NCBI GenBank assembly: GCA_905250075.1
Contig: CAJNOP010000029.1
Span: 745,414-809,413, forward strand
Origin: Rotaria sp. Silwood1
Taxonomy: Eukaryota; Rotifera; Eurotatoria; Philodinida; Philodinidae
Length of the DNA: 64,000 nucleotides
Direction of reading: 5' to 3'
Shown: positions 49,109-62,168 of the stretch, piece by piece
Numbering within the stretch: position 1 is the stretch's first letter
Layout of the letters: the number at the start of each line of letters is the position of its first letter
The notes under the pieces: model-generated
The model's input: only the letters and a program-made list of their open reading frames with translations
What the model was told of the DNA's origin: nothing
Database searches by the model: none
Translations under genes and position numbers: made by a program

Positions 49109-52100
49109 TTATAACCAAATAGTTATTGATGAAGAATTTAATTCGATAAAAATGGAATTTTTTAAATAATCATTAGATTTAAATCGATCATTATCCGATA
49201 GAATTAACCATCTTTTTATAAGATCAATTCCATCTTGATTTAATATTTGTTCAAAACATGTTAATGAATCAACGTCAATATTAATACAAATAAGATTTGT
49301 TTGATATTTAAATAAATAAATTATAATTTCTTTAACTATGATTAATGAACGTTTTTGTGATGAATGAAGTGATATTGTTAAAGATTGAATATTAGAAAAA
49401 ATACGAAGTATTTTTAGAATATCACGACGTATATCAACTAATGACCATGAATAATCAAGATTTATTTCAAGTTGATAGATATATTTTTGAAGTATTTGAC
49501 ATAATTTTCTTTTAGGTACATGAATTATTTCAAGTAAATCATCAAAAAATACACTTAAACGATTAAGATTTGGTGTTACATGTACAAGACGTTCAAAAAA
49601 TTCTAAATCATGTTCAGGAAGGTCAAGTAATATTAAATAGCGTACATGAGATAATGTAGGTAATGATAATTGACCAGAATAAGTCGATTGAATATCATCC
49701 GTTGAAATATCTAAATAAATCATTTATTCATTTTTATTAAAATAATTTAATTAAATTAATTATCATTTCTTTTTTTAGATACGAAATTTTTCTAAATGAA
49801 ACTTATTTTATCATATAATTTTAACTAGTCATGATCGAGATAAATCATTTTTGATTCTGGTAGGAAAATTTTTGGATTCTGATTTCGTACTTAGGAATAC
49901 ATATGCCAACCAAAAAATGTAATAGCTTTTTCTAGCAATGTTAATGCGCTTCGAGACATCTTGCATGACTTCTGATGTCTTCGGTCTAGGAGATTCATTC
50001 ATTTTCTTTCAATTTACTAATACTGAGTCTATTGTACACATTGATGTGTTCGGTAACTCTGTTGTTTACGAAAAAAAAAAGAATTTATTTTACTATCAAA
50101 ATTATGATAGTTCTATTTTTTAGAAGATGTATGCTCGCTGTATCAACAACTTTGGTATTAGAATATTTCCATAATTCGTTCCATGTTATAGATATTCTAT
50201 TCAATACTAGCTTGAGAAAACTTCAGATTGAGTTATAAGAATTTTATTATGGAGTTAAAAATGTGCATATTGATAATCGTAAAAGAATGTATTTCACATA
50301 AAAAAAAGAAACAACTTCTGTTTTTGTTTTCTCGTTCGGATAACGATAAATCAACAGTTTGTTATATCTTGATTTCATAATAGAAAACATTAAGAAGTTG
50401 TTCAGCACATCATATGATCGTCGGCAATCTTCTCCTTCTTTCATATAAATTTCTCTTTCGCCAGAAATAAAAATATTTTGCGAGCATTCTCAATAGCTTG
50501 ATATGAATAATTTTCATCTAAGATATTGTAATGATACTCGACCACTAACCAATTATTACACAGAGTTCAGTGTTATCTAATCACTTATATATAATAGTTT
50601 TATTGTTTCAAGCAACATATATATATATATAGGTAGTCCAAAAAGTATTCGGACACCTATATATCTTGATTTTCGAAGTGGCAACAAGTGATATTAGTTT
50701 TCTTTTTTCTTCAGTAGATAGTTCTCACTTCATACTAGATTCTCTATAAAAATAAACAATTTTGATTATTATCTCGAATTACGGGAACGTTTCTCATTGA
50801 AATGTCCAATTTTCCAATATGTTAGGTACTTACTTTTCGGACATCACAATTATATTATTTGCATACCGCTAGAACGAGCAAAGCGAGCTCTATCTGTTAG
50901 CATAATATTTCAATAAAGAAAGTTAATTTTCACAATATGAACTATTTCAAAAGAAATCAGATTCTTGAACATGCTAAATACGACAGTGCGAGGAAAAGAT
51001 CACAATGAATTTTTTATTAAAATTAATTTCCAAATATACCGTTAAAAAGCCTGTCAAAAGCTGCACAAAACAAGGTCTATCTACTGGTGAAAAAAGAAAA
51101 AGTGTATTTCTTGTTTCTGATTCGCAAGCCAAGAAATACGAAAAAACATGGGTGTGTCCGAATACTTTTTGGGCTACCTGTATATACAACAATGCGGAAA
51201 TACGGGAAGTTCACTAGAGAGTACGAGAGAGAACATACATGCTCCATGTAGAAAGAATGAAAAACAAAACAAATAAATCTAACCAGATAGATTAAAGAAA
51301 AGATCTACAACCATCGCCTTCATGTATGTTCATCTCGTTGAGAAATATGACTTAGTTTCTTCGAGTGACGACTAACTTCTTATTGAGGTTAACTAATGGC
51401 GTTATTACATGATTATTCGACTTTCCCCACCTCGTGATTGTTAGTAATATTGCGAAGCAGAGTTCGACTCGGGTCAAACCAACAGTCTGAAAATTGTTCA
51501 TATAAAAAAAAAAAGAATTTGAAATATCGCTTTCGTTTCAAACTTCTACTAGATGGCATGAATAAGCTTAGTAGAACAAAAAATTGTGTCTTGAATCCTC
51601 TTTTCTTCTACTTGACCGATTTTTCTCTATTCAAATCGGACTATGATACCTACTAAATAAATTGTCTATTCATGAGGATATAGAGATATCCAGCAGAGTT
51701 TTACTCTTGTCGAACACTGTTGTGGAGACCTTTCTTCTGAATGATCATGAGATTTTCAAACAACTCCGTAAATTTTTACATCTTCATAAGAATAGTTCGA
51801 CTATCAAAAAAAACCTACATTATCAAAAATGATTTGAATGTTTATTAATTACATTCCAACGATTTAATTATTTTATTTGAAAACTATTATTATGACACTT
51901 ACTTTCATCATTTTGATCAATAATATCTTCTTCTTCATCAGTTCCATAATTTTCATCATCATCATAAATATCATTTAAACAAATTGTATTAACATATGGA
52001 CAACGTTTTAAAAATGGTATTATATTAACATCACTTGTTTCACTTAAATCTAATCGTTTAACTTTTTTAAATGATTTTGATTTATCTTTTGATAATAAAT

Positions 52101-54848
52101 TTTCATTTGTACATTTATAAATATCAAAATTTGAAAATGGATATGGTACTGTATAAATATGAAAATAATCTGAATCTAAATTATCTTCATCAATATGCCA
52201 ATAACATTGTGTATACCATTTTTTTGTTTCTAACCAAAATGATGTATAAAATGTTGATAATGTTTGTTCTTCATATGTTGGTTGAAGAAAACGTGCAATA
52301 GAAAATTGAAATGTATCAAGTTTATAAACAAGTGTTTGTAAAATATTTCCATCAAAAAATAATCGACATTCAGTTGTTAAATTAAGTGATAGAGATTTTA
52401 AATTTGGAAAATATGCTAAAAGTTCAAATAGATTTTCAAATTTAATTGCTAAATCATCAGAACGAAAATGAAATTCTTGAAGATGTATTAATGGTGGAAA
52501 TGGTGTTATTGTATAATCATATGTTGATTTAGCATCACCAATATGTACATTTAAATATTCAAGATGTGGTTGATAAATAAGAAGTAAATGTAGACTACTT
52601 AATGATTGAAGAGGAATTGTTAATCGACGAAGAATAGACAATTGACCAATGTTCATAATATTCAATGACTAAAATATAATTATAGAAAAAATAATTAAAC
52701 TAAAGTAAAATATTATATAAAAATCGTTCAAAGATTATTACATGATATATTTTCTTATTAGAATAGATAGATATAATCATTAAGATAAACGATTGATAAC
52801 AATATTTATCCTATCGTTTAGTTGATGTAAGGTAGACTAAGAATAGAGGCTTTCCAAGCTACGAAAAAACTTACTCTATTAATCTGTAATGTGTTACTGT
52901 TTTGCTATATATCAATTTTAGAGCCTTCAATTAATGTAAGATTAAAGTAGAATATCTATTTTTCGATTTGATCTTTCATAACAGATTTTAAAACTTTTGT
53001 ATTATTTTCAATAAAAAATATCTCGTTAGTAGAAATGCATCGATAAAATTTCGCTTATTGTAATATCTCACTTTTTGCATACAATTGAAGGTGTTCTATC
53101 AAGAAGAGAACATATCTAAATGTTAATCGCCAAACACAGTGATATTTTGTCCATAAGTAGGACTCGAAAAAATCTGAAAAGATTTCTTCATATAGACGTT
53201 CTTTTGATCTTGAGTATATTCTGAAAGTTTCAGCCGTAGTAAATGATACCTTCTCAATATATTAGATACTAGAAAAAAGTTGCCTTTATGAAATTTTTGT
53301 GGCATATGATTGTTGTTTTAAATATTCAATATTTCAACAATACACCATTCATTTTGATTGAAACTTTCAGAAATTTATGGGCAAAAGTTCGATAAAACGA
53401 TTATCACTTCATCAGAAACATTCACGAGAAGTAGTTGCAGACTTTTCGAATCTCACTTATAAGCGAAGATCACCAACTACTAAATCGCTTTTGCATTGAG
53501 ACTAAATGCATTATGCAGATTCAAATGATCTGTAAGCATTCTGAAAAGAGTTCGTACGCTTAGCTTATTGCTACATAGATAATGCACTTTTATGATGTTT
53601 TTTAAATGAATGTTGTGATAACAGAAAAACTGATTTCCGAATTTTGCTTTGAAACATTATATATAAACAGGCTTTAATGAGAATATCAGATCTACTAAGG
53701 TTTATCGGAATAATGTAAAATACAGGTTGTTAGCATAGTTGGACTCAGGATAGGGTCAGCAACAAGATCTGAAACATTCATTACCACAGCATTTGTTCAA
53801 AAAAATACCGAAAAACGGCAGTATCTTTATAGTAATAAACTAATAGCGCGAACTCTTTTCAAGATATTAATAGCTCATTTCACTCTACCGAATACATGCA
53901 GTCTCAATACAAAAACTATTGAACAGTTGGTTACTTTCTCTCGTGAATCCTAGCTATATACAAAGTATCACTTTGATCGACGAGATTAACAAATCGATAT
54001 AATTCTTCATTAGACACAAACTAAGGACTGTGTCAAAACTGTTATTTTACTTTGTATAGACATAAATTAAAAACTTTTTCATAAAATTTACTGATACCTG
54101 TTTAATCTTACCCTGCAAAAAAAACCTAAACATATACTGGGAAAAAAACAAAAAAATTCTAATTTCCACTTTAACCAATTATCTTTCAATAATCAAAAAA
54201 TGAGTGTATATTTTTATGTGAAGACTTTCGTACCAAAGATAAGTTACATCTTATATGTATGAAATAGTATTAAAAACTTACATCTGAATCATTACTATTT
54301 GATAATGATAAAAATGATAAATGACTTAAATCAAATATAATATCTCCAAATAATTCAATTGATTTTAATGTTGGATGATGAAAAAAAAGCATTTGTGCTA
54401 TTTTAAAACCATATAATTCTTGATGTTTCATACAATCTATATCTGTACATTCAATAATTAATTCTTCAACTACTGATTTATTCATTAATCGATTAATAAA
54501 ATAATAAATTTCATATGTATTTAAATGAAATAAACATAATTTTTTTAAATTTGGTGGTAAAATATTATCTGTATTATCGAAAAATAATTTTGTTAAACAT
54601 AATATTTGACAATTACTAATTGTTAATGATTCTATTGATGACCAAATTGTTGGAATAATATGACGAAGTAAATAAAGATAATTTTTATAGGAAATTATTG
54701 ATGATAAATGAATATGATGAATAAAATCACTTATTGTTTGATTTAATCTATAATTGAGTCCACCAAATGATAAAAGAATATCAATTGGATGTAAATAACG
54801 ACATATTTCAAGAATTATTTCATCTGGAAAACTTCTTTCAAACGACAT
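49109..54848 (-). CDS. F-box protein with LRR-like body (tandem copy C)
   Basis: Probable substrate adaptor of an SCF-type ubiquitin ligase. Exons 54282-54848, 51903-52668 and 49109-49710 total 1935 nt, 644 residues. The F-box is at the extreme N-terminus: FPDEIILEICRYLHPIDILL followed by LNYRLNQTI. The rest is a string of degenerate leucine-rich segments (LPPNLKKLCLFHL, LQEFHFRSDDL, FPNLKSLSLNL). A motif shared with copy A, YTVPYPFSNF, sits near residue 360. An acidic patch (YGTDEEEDIIDQNDE) marks the second junction. Ends SSSITIWL. TTTCAG abuts the ATG (54849-54850), and the stop of copy B is only 83 bp upstream. Both introns are long (1.6 and 2.2 kb); the second holds a Tc1-like MITE and the first an inverted-repeat element. 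Confidence 0.85.
49711..51902. other. 2.2-kb intron 2 of F-box gene C
   Basis: It contains the Tc1/mariner-like MITE at 50630-51180. Flanking parts are AT-rich with unsupported short frames. Confidence 0.6.
50630..51180. mobile_element. Tc1/mariner-like MITE, 551 bp
   Basis: The left end TAGGTAGTCCAAAAAGTATT and the inverted right end CAGGTAGCCCAAAAAGTATT match over about 29 bp, continuing as CGGACACC. Each end is flanked by TA. There is no transposase. Small frames inside are not recognisable. It belongs to the same broad superfamily as the element at 30294-30775 but has different terminal sequence. Confidence 0.85.
52669..54281. other. 1.6-kb intron 1 of F-box gene C
   Basis: It carries the inverted-repeat element at 53420-53948. 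The remaining sequence is AT-rich without a supported frame. Confidence 0.5.
53420..53948. repeat. Imperfect foldback element, about 529 bp
   Basis: ATTCACGAGA at the left is mirrored by TCTCGTGAAT at the right. Inward matches include ACCAACTACT against GAACAGTTGGTTAC, GCATTGAGACT against AGTCTCAATACA and GAAAAGAGTTCG against CGAACTCTTTTC. The arms are diverged, so it is older than most others here. Outer limits are approximate. Confidence 0.5.
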
Positions 54849-54931
54849 CTGAAATAAAATATTATTTATTTATGTTAAACAAAAAAAAAAGAAAAATTCA
54901 TATTTTGTTTTTTTTTTGTTTTTTTTGTTTT

Positions 54932-57900
54932 TCAAAAACACAAATAAATTTCATCATCAGTCTGTTTAACATCAACTTTTTCAAGATCATGTGAATGTAA
55001 ATAACCAATAAGCCATGACATAAAATTTTTTAGAATATTAACTTCGTGAATATATTCTTCAATAGATAAATTTAATGTTTTTAATATTGGAGCCATTTTT
55101 TGAAGAATAAGTATTGTTAATGGATATAAATCATTTGGATTCATAAGCGATAATGATAATGAATCAAGATGAGAAAAAACTAATGGTAAACGCTCAAACA
55201 TAGCATAATTATTCACATCATTAATTGATCTAAATAATAAATTTTTAATCTTGTTAATCAAATCAGTTTAATATTTGATTTAAATAATTTTAAAAGAAGA
55301 ATGGATCATAAGTTTTTTTTTTTTTATATTGACTTTTATTATAGAAGGTAACTAGGAAATGATCAAATAATAGCTTTGGTAGAAAATGTTTGTCAACTTT
55401 CGTTTTAGATTCGAAATGTTTCCTCATCTATATCTAATGCAGATGTTTTAGCAATAATTTCAAGCTTTTTACTTTATATTTTATTCATAAGTAGAGGACA
55501 TCTGAACTAGTTCAATTAGAATCTTCATTAGACATTACTAACAAACCGTTTCAAACCTCAAGCCATTTCAAACAAATGTCGATAAAAGTTTTCAGGTCAA
55601 GCTGTTTGCTGATCACTTCCTACGTTACACAATTACGTGACAAGAAAAATCTTTTACAGAAAAGTGGTTGAACTTACTCTTACAAACGATCATAATAATT
55701 ATAATGGTGAAATCGATGAAGCTTGACAGACTTTATAAAAAAAAAAAAAAACTTATCTGGTCCATCTCTAGTAAAGATGTATTTTTTTAAAACTCAATAT
55801 CTTGAAGAAGAAATATTCTTTTCGACCGAAACTTTCAAAATATTCTAAGAGTCATTAGACCTCTTCATAGACAATTTTAGATCAATATTTCGTTATTCGC
55901 TCTTCCAGAATATACCTACAAATAGATCAAAAATCCACTAAACTAATTATAACTCGGCGCTAAAAAACCAATGGGGACGAGCCCTTTTAGGCCATAGCTA
56001 CTCTTACTGAGACTTATCTATGGATTCAATACGAGCTGAAAACGACGAGTATCACTTGAAGTAGTTTTCTCAATAAGAGTAGTATCCGATCATTCTTTAT
56101 TCGATTTGAAAATTAACGCTTCAATGTTGTGCGTCCATGAGTTTCTTTTTTTTTTCCATGATGTGTTCCGATACACACCAGAGATGTCCATCGCGGCTCA
56201 AAATCTGCCGCTGCCGCGCCGCGGCAAAAATCAAACAAAGCTGCCGCGCCGCTCCCGCGACGCGATGGCCTGTCAAAAAAAGTTACCGCGCCGCTGCCGC
56301 GACGCGCCTTAAAAAAAAACTTGCCGCTACCGCGCCCCTGCCGCGCTGGTATTCGAAAAAATGCTTTGATTTTCAAGGCTTTGACTGGTTTGAAATAGAA
56401 CTGATGCCGCTAATCGATCAGATTCGCTAAGTCTTACAGTATAGCATACATAAACATGCAGATTCTGTGCAAATTCATGAATTTTTGAAATTTTTTCCTA
56501 AAAAGCTGCCGCCGCCGCGCCGCTGCCGCGACGGCAAAATAAAAATCTCTCCCGCGCCGCTGCCGCGCCGCGATAGTTTTTGGAAAAAATCTGCCGCTGC
56601 CGCGCCGCCACCGCCACGGCGGCAGCGGCGGGGCAGCGGCGCGATGGACATCTCTGATACACACATGATGTCATTAAACTATTAAAGCTCATAACATAGA
56701 AAATGATTTCTTACGTTATTTTTAAATGTTTAATTAATTTTGTTAATTGTTGACAAACATGTTGATCACTTAATGTTTTTGTCATTTGAATTAAATTCAA
56801 AAATGACATTGAAAGTGATTTAAGTTTTGTTGTATAATCAAGTAAAATAAGCATTGATGATGGAAAATTATTTTCAATAAATTCAATTGATTCTAAATTT
56901 GAAAATCTAACTAAATGAGATATATCAACTAATAACATTCGTGGTAATCTTTCATTATGTTGAAATCTTGAAATAAGTATTAAATTTTTAACATTAGAAA
57001 AACATGATTGTGGTAATTTTAAATTTTCATTAGAATTTCTTAAATATAATGTTAGTTCATTAATATTTTCAAATATATTAATATTATTAATCGTTTTTTC
57101 AATATATGTATCATAAAGACTAACATCAATTTTATTACTAGGCAATGGTAATGAAAATAAATCAATCATTGGTGATGATGGATGATGTAAAAATGCAAAA
57201 TACCAATCATGTGATAAAAAATATTTTGTTTCAAATGTTTTAAGTAATTGAGTACGTAGATTTGGTGTTGATGCATCTATATCTGGAAATGTTGTATGTA
57301 GAATAAATTTTATTAAACAAGGAAAATATGTAGATAAAAGTCTTTCCCATTGTCTACCTGTGATAATAAATTTAATAAGAAATTAATTATCAATATAATT
57401 TACTTACCATCGGCATAACCAATACCTATTGCATTGATATGTAATCGTTTTAAATATGGTAATGAAATTAAGATTAATTGTTCAATTCGATCAAATGGTA
57501 TTCGACATTCTTTAATAATTAATGTTTCAAGATTATGTTTATTTTCTATTTTTGGAAGTAATTTTATTGAATTATAATCATCATTAAGTGTAATTGTTAA
57601 ATGATGAAGTTGAGGTGTATAAATATGAAGAAAAGATAATAAATCATTAATATGATATTGATTTATTGTTAAATATTTTAAATTCGAATAACAATGATCA
57701 CCTTCAATAATAATTCGTTTATTAAAATTAAGTATACATTTTTCAATTGATGGCATTGATTCTTCAAAATAAAGTTCATTATTATTAATTAATTCATTTG
57801 ATATTTGTAAATTTAAATAAATAAGATTTGGAAATTTTTTTAAATGTGGTATTATATATTGTAGTGTAGTTTTTTTAATATTTGTTATTGTTAAATATTC

Positions 57901-58206
57901 AAGTGAAATAAAATTTGATAAATGTATATGATGAATTAAACGATCGAATATATCTTCACAACGTAATGATATAATACATTGAGATGCAATAGGAAATAAA
58001 AAATAATTATAATAATCAAAAATTTGTTTAGATATATTTAATAAATCAATACGAAGACGTATTGAAAGAAGTAAACGATTATATCGTTGATTAAGATAAA
58101 AAAATGTTTCAAATATATTTACAGTTGGTAAATATTCAAATATTTCAAGTAAAATTTCATTTGGAAGAATATCAAATTTTGTTATATGTGTTTGATTAAT
58201 AAACAT
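54932..58206 (-). CDS. F-box protein with LRR-like body (tandem copy B)
   Basis: Exons 57408-58206, 56715-57357 and 54932-55229 total 1740 nt, 579 residues. The F-box is FDILPNEILLEIFEYLPTVN followed by LNQRYNRLL. Leucine-rich segments follow (YNLKYLTI-like SNLKYLTINQYHINDLLSFL; HNLETLIIKECRIPFDRIEQ). The third exon gives SINDVNNYAMFERLPLVFSH, a helical-leucine region, and ends DDEIYLCF, like the ends of the sister copies. The last junction uses the acceptor after TTATTTAG at 55230-55231, the only one that keeps frame. The ATG is one base after TTTATAG (58208-58209) and just 28 bp after the copy A stop, so no independent promoter fits. The 1.49-kb last intron carries a GC-rich hAT-like element. 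Confidence 0.85.
55230..56714. other. 1.49-kb last intron of F-box gene B
   Basis: Besides the hAT-like element (56179-56656) it has a short inverted repeat, GCTACTCTTACTGAG near 55969 against CTCAATAAGAGTAGT near 56070. The rest is AT-rich. Confidence 0.6.
56179..56656. mobile_element. hAT-like MITE with extremely GC-rich repeat core
   Basis: Perfect 17-bp terminal inverted repeats CAGAGATGTCCATCGCG lie inside an exact 8-bp target duplication ATACACAC (56171-56178 and 56657-56664). The 8-bp duplication and the CAGAGATG tip fit the hAT superfamily. Two blocks (about 56204-56353 and 56506-56646) consist of degenerate CTGCCGCGCCGCTGCCGCG units in opposite orientations around an AT-rich centre. 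This is by far the most GC-rich and CpG-dense sequence of the window. It has no transposase; frames inside are Ala/Arg/Pro repeats and not called. Confidence 0.9.
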
Positions 58207-58234
58207 TCTATAAATTTATTTATTTATTTTTAAT

Positions 58235-61200
58235 CTAAAAATAAAATCGAACTATTTTATCAAACATCAATAGATCATATAAAATATTTTTTTCAATTAA
58301 AATTTTTGTTTTAAGCCATTCAGAAAATTGATTATCAAAACTATCTATATCTCTTACAATCAATGTTAATGTTTGTAATTCAGAATACAATGATAATGAT
58401 GTTTGAATAAGTTCTAATATTAATTCATTAGTTAATATTTGATGTGATGTTAATAAATGTCGCATTCGTGTTGCTGGTGGAGATATTGATGAATAAATAG
58501 TAAATATTAATGTTAAACTTTTTAAATTATATATTGATTGTGTTTTTAAACATGTATATAATCGATAAGGTACAATTAATGATTTAAGTTTAGGTATATG
58601 ATTTAAAAGTAAATTAATTAATTCTATTGGATATTGTCGAGTATCTTCTGGACAATTTAATAATGTTATATTTGATAAATTAACTATATTTTTTAAATTT
58701 TTAAAATATTCTATTGATTGAAATTGTCGACAATCATTCATTAAATTCGAATATAAAGAAAATTGTTCAACATTTGAAAAATATCGATATTCATTATTAT
58801 CATTTGATAATGATGCAAGATCATTATGTAATACTAAATTTAATTTACTCACATAACGATAAGCCGATTTAATTGTTAATGGAGATGATGTACAACGACG
58901 AATATCATAAAGTGTTGTTTGAAAATTTTCTATTGGATATGGTACTGTATGTAAAACAAGTTTAAGACGATCATGTTCATTTACATTAATTAAAACATTC
59001 CAATGATGATCAAGAAAATATTTTGATTGATTAAATGATTTAACAATATTATCAAGATCTGCTTGACTTGCAGTTACATAATTATGAGGAATTTGATCAA
59101 GAGAAATAATTAAATGAAAATGTTTTAAATGAGAAAATTTTGATGAGAGAACTGTTTCCCATAAATCACCATTTGCATATTCAATTGACCAGGTTGAAAG
59201 TGATAATTCACGAAGATTAGATGGTAAACGTAAAAATAATATTTTTGTTGCAACTGTAAACGAAATTTCAGCAAGTTTAGCTCGAAAATAAATTAAATGA
59301 GGTACAAGAGTAGTAAAATCATCAATTGTATTAAGAGATAGAACCATCGTTCTAAAAGAAAGAGAAAATATCTATTAAGGATCAGTTAAAACTTTGTGAG
59401 GGTCTACTTGGCTTCCAGAGAAGCGTCTCTCTATTGGCCCTTACACTGAATAAAATACTAATTTCGAGAAAAGTAAAATTTAGACAATATCATTCTTAGA
59501 CATTATAATTTTTAAGTGAGAGACAAGAAACAAAGAAGAAAATTATACTTCAGTTCTTTCACTTAAGTGAATAAAAAATTCAAGTTTGTAGTACCATTAA
59601 GCAAATTGCTGTTATTGAAGTTAAGAAAGCTTTTTTTTTTGTCGGAAAGTAACATGTTCAATAAGCAATATCTTAAAAAATGTTTACTCAGTACTATTTA
59701 AACAGCTATTTCAAGGGAATTTCTGTACCTATTAATAAACTTTTGCATTTATTTAAGATGTTAGGTTTAATTGCGTAATCTAGCGCTATAAACTATATTC
59801 AAAATAGTTTTTTTTTTCTTGGTTCAGCTTTTCTGTCAGAATAAATTTTGAAATAATTTCGTGAAAACCTGTGAACCTAAGTTCACAGGCAACATTTCAG
59901 ACAAAACAAGACTTGATCACCTTTCATTTGATTTTGATTTTTCAAAATGTTTTTTTTCTTTTCAGTAAGTTCTTGTAGCATAGACATACAGAATATATCA
60001 AAATTCTTCAATAAAGTTTATTTTCAATGTTTTCCGCTGCCATCAGCGTTAGAAAGAATTCAAATAATAATTTGAGTAGAGAAAATTGTTTTCAAAAAAA
60101 TATATACAAGGAAATAAAGATTATAATCAAATATTCAAAGACAGGAACACCAAAAACTCGAAAACCTAATTCGTCAACATCTTGAACTCATAACTATAAT
60201 GTTGCTTTGCCTAAATAGAGTGAAATAAATTAAACACGTCTCTACAAAATAAAATGTCTTTGAATTCTCTGCAATGGTTTTTAGATGAGATACAACATTT
60301 CAACTAAAGATCAAAAAATAACTGTTCTATAAGAAATAGTAAAAAGATGTTAAGTGCTCCCCTACGATTGTTGTATTTTAGCTAAAAATTGTTACAAAAA
60401 GTTTAGAAACATCTTATTTTATGAAGAATTGTTTTCTCAATCGTTTCATCTAGTCTAAAATACATATATATAAAGGTTCTACGTATAGAAAAAACTAAAG
60501 TTTTTGGTGTTTTACAGCTTCAATCTTTAGGAATCTAATAATAATAATAATAATTTTTTCAACTCGAATTACTGATTGGCTTCTTCCTAGCACTCGTGAC
60601 AGCGAAAAAAAAATTACAATAAAACTTTATTAAATAATTTTAGCATCCACTATACCTTAAAATATTGGCTCTGTCAGCTGAGTATTAACTTAATATTGAT
60701 TAGCAAATATATCTAATCATACGAGAAAAAAATTCGAAAACTTCAAGATAAACTACGAGATGAATCGTATCTATGATGAAATTTCTAGTAAGACTTCAAT
60801 TTATTATTCCGAAATCACATCACTAACGAATGGTTTCACCTATATCTTGCATGTATGAGAAAAACCTGCTTTATTACTTTTTCTTATTCTATTACTATAA
60901 ATTTATCGACTAAATTTTATAGAGTGATATTAATTTAGCAAAGCGATTGCTCGTAGAAAATATTTCGATATAAAATCAATAATTTATTTCAAATCTACAA
61001 TGTGACGGTTATTTCATATAGGTAAAAAAACAAAACTCATATTTGAAATTCAAATTAAATCAAAGAAATAAATTATAGTTCTTCACTGATATAAAAGTAG
61101 CACTTTTAAGGTTTCTTATAGACAAAACAAAAAAAAGAAAGAAGAGTTATTTTATCTAAGATTAAATTCAACATTACCCTTTGATATTTGAATCAAATAA

Positions 61201-61827
61201 ACGAACAGTTAAACGTTTAATATTAGGTATAAAATGAAGTAATCGAATAAAATCTCTTAGACGACACCATTGATCAAGAATTAAAGTTTTTAAAGATAAT
61301 GTTTTATTTATTGTATCTAAATGATCAAAACTCAAACGACTATAATCTTGAAAACTTAAATAACAATATGTTAATGAAGGCATTTGTTCACTTAAAATAA
61401 TATTAGTTAATAAATTAACATCTTGATCTTTTAATCGAAATTCTGTAAATAATCGTAAATAATTTAATTGCTTTAATTTCATTAACACATTATTAGCTAA
61501 TAAATTAATATTTTCTGTATGCAAATGATAAATTATTAATGACCGTAAATTCTGACATTTATTTATCGAATGAAGACGACTAGTTATATCATCAATATAT
61601 AATGATTCTATCCAATTATATTCAATATTTGGAAGAATAATATTAAGAAAATAATTAAATTGATTTTGATTTATATATAAAAGATTAAAACGATAATGTA
61701 TCAAACGAAGAATTGTATTAAAACGTTGATTGAGATTAAAAAATTTATGAAATAAATCTATGGGTGGTATATATTCTAAAATGAGCCATAAAAGCTCATT
61801 TGGTAATTGTTCCAATCGGCTTGTCAT
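58235..61827 (-). CDS. F-box protein with LRR-like body (tandem copy A)
   Basis: Exons 61178-61827 and 58235-59351 total 1767 nt, 588 residues. The F-box is LEQLPNELLWLILEYIPPID followed by LNQRFNTIL at residues 5-40. The body is leucine-rich and irregular (LRSLIIYHLH; LSLKTLILDQWCRL; LRELSLSTWSIEYANGD). The motif HTVPYPIENF matches YTVPYPFSNF of copy C. The C-terminus ends KIVRFYF. The single intron is 1.8 kb. A TTTTTAG acceptor lies 12 nt upstream of the ATG, and the POLR2E stop is 341 bp further upstream. An SCF adaptor role is inferred from the F-box alone; the substrate is unknown. Confidence 0.85.
59352..61177. other. 1.8-kb intron of F-box gene A
   Basis: AT-rich. A perfect small hairpin CCTGTGAAC-N4-GTTCACAGG lies near 59868-59889. 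No element ends or frame are recognised. Confidence 0.5.
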
Positions 61828-62168
61828 CAGAATAAGTATCTAAAAACTTATAATCAAAATTAAAATAATATCATGTCTTTGAAAGTTTTGGAATTAAAAA
61901 ATCGTTCTACATATTAAGAAATAAATTCTAATTCTATGTTAAAGATCACTGTAAATCTTCGATTAAGTCAACTATACTGTTCACTCTATCAATTATTTAA
62001 TCACAATTGTTGTCTTGTTTCTTTTTTTCTTTTAAATTGAACAAACTCAGAATTATTAAGTCATTAAACAAACAAGAAAAAAATTAAAACAGAAGAAAAA
62101 AACAAAAAAAAGATTTAAAAAAAAATTTAAAAAAAAATTATTTTTCTCGATTAAATATTTCATTTGAT

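Noticed and set aside
51005-51217. 70-codon frame in the Tc1-like MITE, considered as transposase
   Set aside because: Too short, no DDE/D motif and no helix-turn-helix; the element is non-autonomous.
56113-56692. Many Ala/Arg/Pro-rich open frames in the GC-rich element
   Set aside because: They are translations of a GC repeat in every frame; lack of stops is a composition effect, not coding.
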